A stretch of DNA of 11,433 nucleotides from positions 1 to 11,433 of the forward strand of contig JAHBMJ010003296.1 in NCBI GenBank assembly GCA_018398765.1, in the 5' to 3' direction. Shown one piece after another: positions 7,185-11,433 of the stretch. The position numbers were made by a program, and so were the translations under genes. Each line of letters opens with the position of its first letter. The first letter of the stretch is position 1. The stretch comes from Chromera velia. Its lineage: Eukaryota; Sar; Chromeraceae. Below the pieces are notes generated by a model, which did no database searches, was not told the DNA's origin, and was given only the letters and a program-made list of their open reading frames with translations.

Positions 7185-7626
7185 CGAGCTCCTTCAGCTG
7201 TTTCCGTCAGACCCCCCACAGAATCCCTCCCCTGTTTTCGTTAGACTCTCCACATAACTCCTCGCCTGTTTCCTTTTGCCCCCCTTCCACAGAATCCCTC
7301 TTCTTTTTTTGTCAGACTCTCTACAGACTTTCTGCCAGGTATCCTACAGAATCCCTACCCTCTTTCTGTCACATCTCCTGCATGTCCCCTCTGTTTGCTT
7401 CAGACCCCCCCTGTTTCCGTCAGACCTCCCACAGAATCCCTCTTCTGTTTCCATCTACCTCTCAAATGTTTCTTCTGTTTCTGTCAGACCCCCCACAGAA
7501 TCCCTCCCCTGTTTCTGTCAGACCCCCTCTGTTTCCGTCAGAGCTTTCCTGTTTCCATCAGACCTCCCCTATTTCCGTGAGACCCTCCACTGAAGCTTTC
7601 TCCGGTTTTTATCAGCCCTCCTGCAG

Positions 7627-7705
7627 AAGAATGACGATGATGACAGCAGCTGATGATGAGAAGGATGCTCAGTCATCAGACTCTAATGAGGAGAGGAGAC
7701 GGTGA
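7627..7705 (+). CDS. Candidate last exon encoding a charged C-terminal tail
   Basis: It follows the acceptor CTCCTGCAG. In the frame matching the upstream donor it encodes about 25 residues rich in Asp, Glu, Ser and Arg (AADDEKDAQSSDSNEERRR) and ends at TGA 7703-7705. The composition breaks abruptly from the pyrimidine satellite to purine-rich sequence (GATGATGACAGCAG). The length is too short to identify. It could equally be the noncoding flank of the array. Confidence 0.3.
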
Positions 7706-8174
7706 TTTACACGAATATATACGTAATATTGTGGAGGCATTTAAAGGCGACTAGATACCTAAACGCTGCGTCATCATAAAAAAAAGTGTACGTTTATCTC
7801 TTTGGCCCGCTTCTGAATTGAAGTTCTATCTTCAATTAAACTGCTATCAAAGTTTATCTACATTGTTTTTTAAGGAGTGTATTCATGCTATCTCTTTGTA
7901 TAACAAGTGTTAACTGTAGTATATGAAAAGTAAAGACATTCTTTCATTTGAAATACCCTTGCTTTGTGCTAAGGGCTTAGTTGAATACCAAAAGGCTATA
8001 AGTTTGATTTTTTGTACAGTAATCTAAGAAGTAGGGAATACGGTTATGATTGCAGGACTATTAGATTGACTTTTGCTGTCATAGTGGAGAAGTAACATTG
8101 AGTGATATGAAAAAAACGTTTAACAAAGGTTACGACTCCTTTTGTTAACCACACAGTCAAGTTACTATCTTCTC
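7706..8174. other. AT-rich intergenic sequence with no gene seen
   Basis: No open frame of note. A perfect 8-bp stem, AATTGAAG / CTTCAATT, with a TTCTAT loop lies at 7816-7837 and overlaps ATTAAA (7835-7840), a possible polyadenylation signal for a + strand gene ending at 7705. A second imperfect stem, TTAACAAAGG / CCTTTTGTTAA, is at 8120-8148. Either may be chance. Confidence 0.4.
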
Positions 8175-8294
8175 CTAGAGTAAGGCTATATTTTTTTTTT
8201 TTTTGAAGTTGGTTTTGCTAGAGTGGAGCCATGCTCCCAGCAGCCCATGTTCATGCAAGAGATTGTCAATCACTCAACTCTAGAGATAAGGCTA
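8175..8294 (-). mobile_element. Small oligo(A)-ended insert with flanking direct repeats
   Basis: CTAGAGTAAGGCTA (8175-8188) and CTAGAGATAAGGCTA (8280-8294) are direct repeats differing by one inserted base. Between them, on the minus strand, lie about 75 bp and then A14 (T14 at 8191-8204 on the + strand). A unique sequence ending in oligo(A) within a 14-15-bp duplication is the hallmark of LINE-driven retroposition of a SINE, RNA or truncated LINE. No tRNA-type A or B box was recognised. Alternatively the A14 is the LINE's own tail and the repeat is fortuitous. Confidence 0.5.
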
Positions 8295-8310
8295 AGCGCG
8301 AGATCCCCTA

Positions 8311-9560
8311 AAGTGCTCGTTTGGTGAGCTCACGAGCAGCATGCCCGTTGTAGGTGGCAATATAAGACTCGAACATAAGAAGAAAAGGTCGCGTTCATAC
8401 AGAGACAGGCGTGCATAGTGAGTGACAAAGATCGCAAACGGCTCTGCATGCTTCATACGGATCGACTTGTAAAGCCAAAAGCAGCATCTTCCCTGCTTCT
8501 GTTTCGGCTGTATCCAATCCCTCAATTCCTTCTCTCTGAATCCTTTGCTTCACTTTTTTTCCCTCTACCACTTTGTTTAGTTTATTTCTTGCTTCTACCC
8601 AATTGGAGCATACTGAAAGCCGGTGCCAGAGATCATCAATTTTTCTTCCATTTGAATAACCCTCTGCCAGACAAAACACCTCTCCCGGAGAGTTGGTCCC
8701 CTCCGTTAGACCCTTCTGATTTAGTGTCAATGTCCTTAGGAGTGGCTCAATCTTCTCATATAAGGCACTTCTCGGCAGACAGGACATCCGTACCTTGGGG
8801 CCATTCTTTGAAGACAAAAGAAATAGAGAAGAACGTAAAGAAGACGGAAGAGCTCTCTGTAGTCCTGATAAAGAGGCAGACAGGGGGAAGTTGCCCCTAT
8901 CTTCCCTGTTTCCCCTTTTCATGCATTCCATTCCCTAGGCATCCTTAATTTTGGCAGAAACAAACAAATTCCCCTTCGGGGCCTGTCTTTCTGAGCTCCG
9001 GACAGGGAGAGACGTCAAAAAGTCAAGGCCTGCCCATCTGAACAGACCATTGACGGCTTGTCTTTGCTTCTGCCCCGCTGGTCCCTTCCATGAATTCAAA
9101 AGAGCCTGAGGAATATGGAGATGCGAACGGCTAAGTGCAATCTAAAATGAAGCAAAACGAGCACACAAGAGCGCGTGAGCAGACATTAAATTAACAGACA
9201 AAAGAGAGGGTACACGCAAACTCCTGACCAGAAGTCGGGCCGCCCATCGAATAAACCGGAGCCGCAAGTTGTCAATCACCTCCCAATCTCCCTGTCTTAT
9301 CGGAAAGCACTCCAGGCTATAGAGTGCCACCGGTTTCCAGCATGCCTTCAGCAGCTGCATCCTTTCCCCGAGAGGCAACCCAGACAGACTTGCAGCCAGA
9401 CCAATCACCGCCCCCATTGCACGCTCTGCACTGCGTAGGCGTGCTTCAATCGACCGAGTCAAATCCCTTCCCTCAAACAGAAGGCAACCCAAATATTTGT
9501 ACTGATCACACCAGTCTATTTCCTTCCTTTGGTACAAAATCATACCGTTACAGTCCTTGC
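8311..9560 (-). other. LINE thumb and C-terminal extension
   Basis: YKYLGCLL (RT motif E region) is followed by a helical thumb-like part ending in LLKACWKPVALYSLECFP, as in other non-LTR elements. After TAG 9142 the same frame continues (IALSRSHLHIPQALLNSWKG), crosses TAG 8935, and reaches a segment with Cys/His clustering CRAVCDLCHSLC (about 8448-8413), a possible degenerate metal-binding knuckle. It then passes TGA 8395 and ends with ESYIATYNGHAARELTKRAL at TAG 8308. No RNase H motif was recognised. Confidence 0.7.
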
Positions 9561-9589
9561 GGTATTCACAAAGGCGCAGGACCTTGGTT

Positions 9590-10296
9590 TTCTTCAGATT
9601 GACATTCAACCCCCACTTTCCGTAATACCCCTCCAGGGCATAGAATTTTGCTTGGAGGTTGGCTGCTGAGTGTGCAAACAAGACAAGATCATCAGCATAG
9701 CCTATACTTCCCAAACTGGCCCCAGCAAGGTGAACCCCCTCCGTTTCCTTTCCATTTCCCCGTTTTCCTTTCTGAATCTCATCATGCAGGTCATTAATGA
9801 ATAATAGAAAAAGCGACGGGGATAATGCATAACCTTACTTAACCCCTGTCCCCTCCGAGAATAGAGCCGAGTCCCCATCGACTCTCGCTTTCACGCCTCT
9901 ATACATTGATGCAATCATCAATAGATCTCTTTTCTCTATTCCCTCAGCCTGCAGCTTTGCCAGAAGTTTCAGCCAAGGGATAGAGTCAAACGCCTTTAAG
10001 AAGTCGACAAATCCGCCCAAGAGCCCCTTCTTACCTCTTTTGCATTCTTGTACTAAGCCTACCACTGCTCCGATCCCCTCTCTTGTGCCCACCCCTTTCC
10101 TAAACCCGATCTGTCTGTCGTCAAAACGAGCTTGCTGACGGATTCTATCATCCATAAGGAGACCAAAAAGCTTTGCAAGGGGGTTAACGACATGGACTGG
10201 ACGCCAGTCATTCGGCTGTGGCGAAGAAGGACCTTTTAGGACGGGTACGATTCTCAACAAATTCCAGTTATCAGGCCAACATGCATATGCATGCAT
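9590..10296 (-). other. Reverse transcriptase catalytic domain
   Basis: Motifs in order: NDWRPVHVVNPLAKLF, QIGFRKGVGTREGI, GFVDFLKAFDSIPW (motif A, catalytic Asp at about 10005-10003), GVK-stop-GYALSPSLF (motif B, stop at 9835-9837 and Tyr where Cys is usual), GYADDLVLFA (motif C, YADD at 9699-9688) and LNVNLKKTKVL (motif D). Both catalytic aspartate sites are intact. The domain would copy the element's RNA into DNA at the nick. The damage is confined to motif B and the stop just upstream of the first motif. Confidence 0.92.
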
Positions 10297-10341
10297 TAAA
10301 TTAAAGAAAACAAATAAAAGGAAGCAAGAGATGGGAGAGAC

Positions 10342-11265
10342 TCAGTGACAAAAGCAAAGGTCAAGTTGTTGAGGAGAGATGCCATCGAGCCCTGCCGCTT
10401 TCTTTCTATCCATTCCTTTCAGACGATCAGTCACCTGCTTATACGAGAAAATGAATTGCTTCGGGGGCTCCGGCTCCAGATCAGGCTCTGGCAATTCTTT
10501 GCCCTCCCCCAAAACCCGTGCCCAATGGTTTGAGAAGTCTCTTACCCCTGGTCTCAGACCGTCTTTCGACAACTTTCTCCTTTCTTTCCAAAGGAAGAGG
10601 GGATTATTAAGCAAATGTGTCTTCGCTTTTTCAGTTTCCGCTCTCTCAAATCTCTTCCTTTTCTGCCGGAAGATCTCTCTCCTTTTTTTTAAGATGTCTT
10701 CCACCCTTTTCTGCTTTAACTCTCTCTCCACCCCACTTGCACAGTCCTCAACTTCTTTCCTTACTTTTTTCAGGCATTCCTGCAGCTCTTTACATTCCTC
10801 ATCCCACCACCCTTCCTTCTCTCTAAACAACGTTTTAAAGGTAGGGGGCTGTTGCTTCTCTGTCGCTTTCGCTATTACTTCCTTCACCGGCCCAACCAAA
10901 ACCCGACACCAGGCTGTGGCCAAAGCTTTCACCCGGTCTTTCTTATCTTGAGGGCTCACTGGGGAGGAGGTCAAAGAAGAGGGCAAAAAGGCTCTCAAAG
11001 AGGGTGGGGAGGAAGACATAGGAGGGGGTGGGGGAAGGGGAGGCTCTTCAAATGGTTCAACTTCTCTATGATGCTCCCAGAGTCCCTGCCATGTCTCTCC
11101 CACCAGCTCTCTTGCTGCTGCTGCTATTAGTAGCAAATCCTCATCTTTCACCGCTGCCTTTCTCATGGATCTGTAAAGCGGGGGGCACTGCTGCAGGGAT
11201 GGGGCATCCGTCTGCTTTCCCGCAGCCTTAAGCGAAGAAGAGAGGAGAGAAAAACAGATAGATGC
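10342..11265 (-). other. LINE linker region with WWDEEC motif and RT entry motif
   Basis: After the endonuclease comes a Pro-rich stretch (EEPPLPPPPP, about 11050-11016), then GWWDEECKELQ (about 10810-10780), a motif seen between endonuclease and RT in APE-type LINEs, and a long Lys/Arg/Glu helix-like segment (about 10780-10630). The section ends with KKAAGLDGISPQQL, the usual RT entry motif, just before TGA 10342-10344. Confidence 0.75.
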
Positions 11266-11421
11266 ATGGTGATGATCGGAGCCAATCAGTCCATCGAAAG
11301 CGATTTCCCAGTCTGTGCAAGAGGAGAGAAGGAAAGGGTCAACCAATGCAATGATATAATGAGACCTACCGGACTTTAACATCATTTTGGACTTTGAAAT
11401 ATAGGAATAACATAGGGTGTT
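11250..11421 (-). other. C-terminal part of APE-like endonuclease domain
   Basis: The motifs GRSHYIIALVDP and then GLIGSDHHHASICF fit the last strands of the exonuclease/endonuclease/phosphatase fold, where a conserved SDH supplies the catalytic histidine. The Ser-Asp-His lies at about 11280-11272. The catalytic N-terminal portion lies beyond the window edge. It would nick target DNA. The call rests on this motif and its place ahead of the RT domain. Confidence 0.65.
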
Positions 11422-11433
11422 CTATTGTATTTA

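Larger units (their letters stand above)
3161..7610 (+). repeat. Degenerate 34-bp satellite array
   Basis: The consensus unit reads GACCTCCTACAGAATCCCTC followed by CCCTGTTTCCGTCA, 34 bp. The period was checked directly, for example CAGAA at 5726 and again at 5760. There are roughly 130 units. The variants are a 20-bp unit lacking the middle CTACAGAATCCCT part (pure run at about 5636-5715) and a 30-bp unit with CACCTCTCAGATGTCT (for example 5563 to 5593). The + strand consensus has no stop codon in any frame, and since 34 is not a multiple of three one unit is read in three ways (RPPTES, RQTSYRI, SDLLQNP). This explains the overlapping 60-540-codon open frames here. They are not regarded as genes. 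Confidence 0.92.
3139..7626 (+). other. Candidate 4.5-kb intron consisting of satellite DNA
   Basis: The donor CAG|GTGAGA lies about 22 bases before the first repeat unit. The acceptor (ATCAGCCCTCCTGCAG, ending at 7626) lies right after the last degenerate unit. The satellite is thus enclosed almost exactly by splice signals, with its pyrimidine-rich strand as the sense strand. Both flanking exons are weakly supported, so the intron is an inference. Confidence 0.35.
8308..11421 (-). pseudogene. LINE polyprotein (APE endonuclease, reverse transcriptase), broken by in-frame stops
   Basis: All conserved segments lie in one frame: the open pieces 11385-10342, 10296-9835, 9714-9142 and 8931-8395 share it. 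Interrupting stops are TGA 10342-10344, TAA 9835-9837, TAG 9142-9144, TAG 8935-8937 and TGA 8395-8397; the natural end is probably TAG 8308-8310. Upstream the frame is open to TAG 11422-11424 and another stop follows at 11431-11433, inside what should still be the endonuclease domain. The TAA falls in the RT motif usually reading GVKQG. Each stop is one C-to-T step from CGA, CAA, CAG, CAG and CGA. Three stop types occur together and CAG/CAA are used freely, so I read them as decay and not as recoding. Confidence 0.88.
8191..11433 (-). mobile_element. APE-type non-LTR (LINE) retrotransposon, degenerate, 5' end outside window
   Basis: The minus strand carries, in order, the end of an APE-like endonuclease domain, a linker, a reverse transcriptase, and a C-terminal extension, followed by a short 3' untranslated region and oligo(A). 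The 3' end is near 8191, or near 8295 if the small insert is separate. The 5' end is not in the window. Non-LTR elements copy themselves by target-primed reverse transcription at a nick made by their endonuclease. This copy has five in-frame stops and should be unable to make protein, but it has no frameshift over about 3.1 kb. Confidence 0.9.

Noticed and set aside
3161-7610. CRISPR array
   Set aside because: Units are contiguous and degenerate with no unique spacers, no leader and no cas genes, and the context is eukaryotic.
8292-8525. 77-codon minus frame overlapping the LINE C-terminus
   Set aside because: It lies in a different frame from the RT polyprotein, whose own frame continues through this stretch.
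8418-8948. 176-codon + strand open frame
   Set aside because: It is the complement of the LINE C-terminal region. The minus frame is continuous with the RT frame, and the + peptide has no recognisable motif.
10379-10951. 190-codon + strand open frame and neighbours opposite the LINE linker
   Set aside because: Ser/Phe/Leu-rich complement of the Lys/Glu/Arg-rich LINE linker; a shadow frame.
8308-11421. Alternative genetic code (TAA/TAG read as Gln) making the LINE intact
   Set aside because: The TAA at the Gln of motif B is tempting, but TGA also interrupts the frame twice, CAG and CAA are common, and the candidate host exon 3 ends cleanly at TAA. Decay explains all stops.

Overview
The window is eukaryotic nuclear DNA. 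It holds splice-site-bounded open segments, long pyrimidine microsatellites, a large degenerate satellite, palindromic and terminal-inverted-repeat elements, and an APE-type non-LTR (LINE) retrotransposon with a poly(A)-type end. Base composition is moderate, with no operons or ribosome binding sites. A repeat-rich protist or alga would fit, but the species cannot be fixed from sequence alone.

Layout on the + strand. Positions 1-2481 fit a small three-exon gene (exons 36-164, 609-670, 2364-2481; about 102 aa). The three junctions are phase-compatible and the ending is TAA. I do not recognise the product. Its first intron carries a ~220-bp inverted-repeat element (266-486) made of nested palindromes. 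Its second intron carries C18, CT and TTCC tracts interrupted by a ~625-bp element (1253-1875) with terminal inverted repeats and CTGTAC-rich subterminal repeats. Positions 2482-3138 are mixed sequence with short open stretches in several frames and no clear gene.

From ~3161 to ~7610 lies a 4.4-kb satellite built from 34-bp units, with 30-bp and 20-bp variants, organised in higher-order repeats of ~568, ~336, 225 and ~1,005-1,039 bp. The long + strand open frames there are an artefact of a stop-free repeat whose length is not a multiple of three. The satellite is bracketed by a good splice donor (3138/3139) and a polypyrimidine-CAG acceptor (7626/7627), so it is probably an intron. Almost every unit itself looks like a 3' splice site (pyrimidine run, then YAG). 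A short acidic/basic open segment (7627-7705) follows and may be a last exon.

Positions 7706-8188 hold no gene. On the minus strand, 8191-11433 is a LINE, open to the right of the window: the end of an APE endonuclease domain, a linker with a WWDEEC motif, and a reverse transcriptase with YADD. Its reading frame is never shifted over ~3.1 kb but is interrupted by five in-frame stops, each explainable by one C-to-T change, so the copy is dead. At its 3' side a ~90-bp oligo(A)-ended segment is flanked by a 14/15-bp direct repeat, which looks like a small retroposed insert with its target-site duplication.
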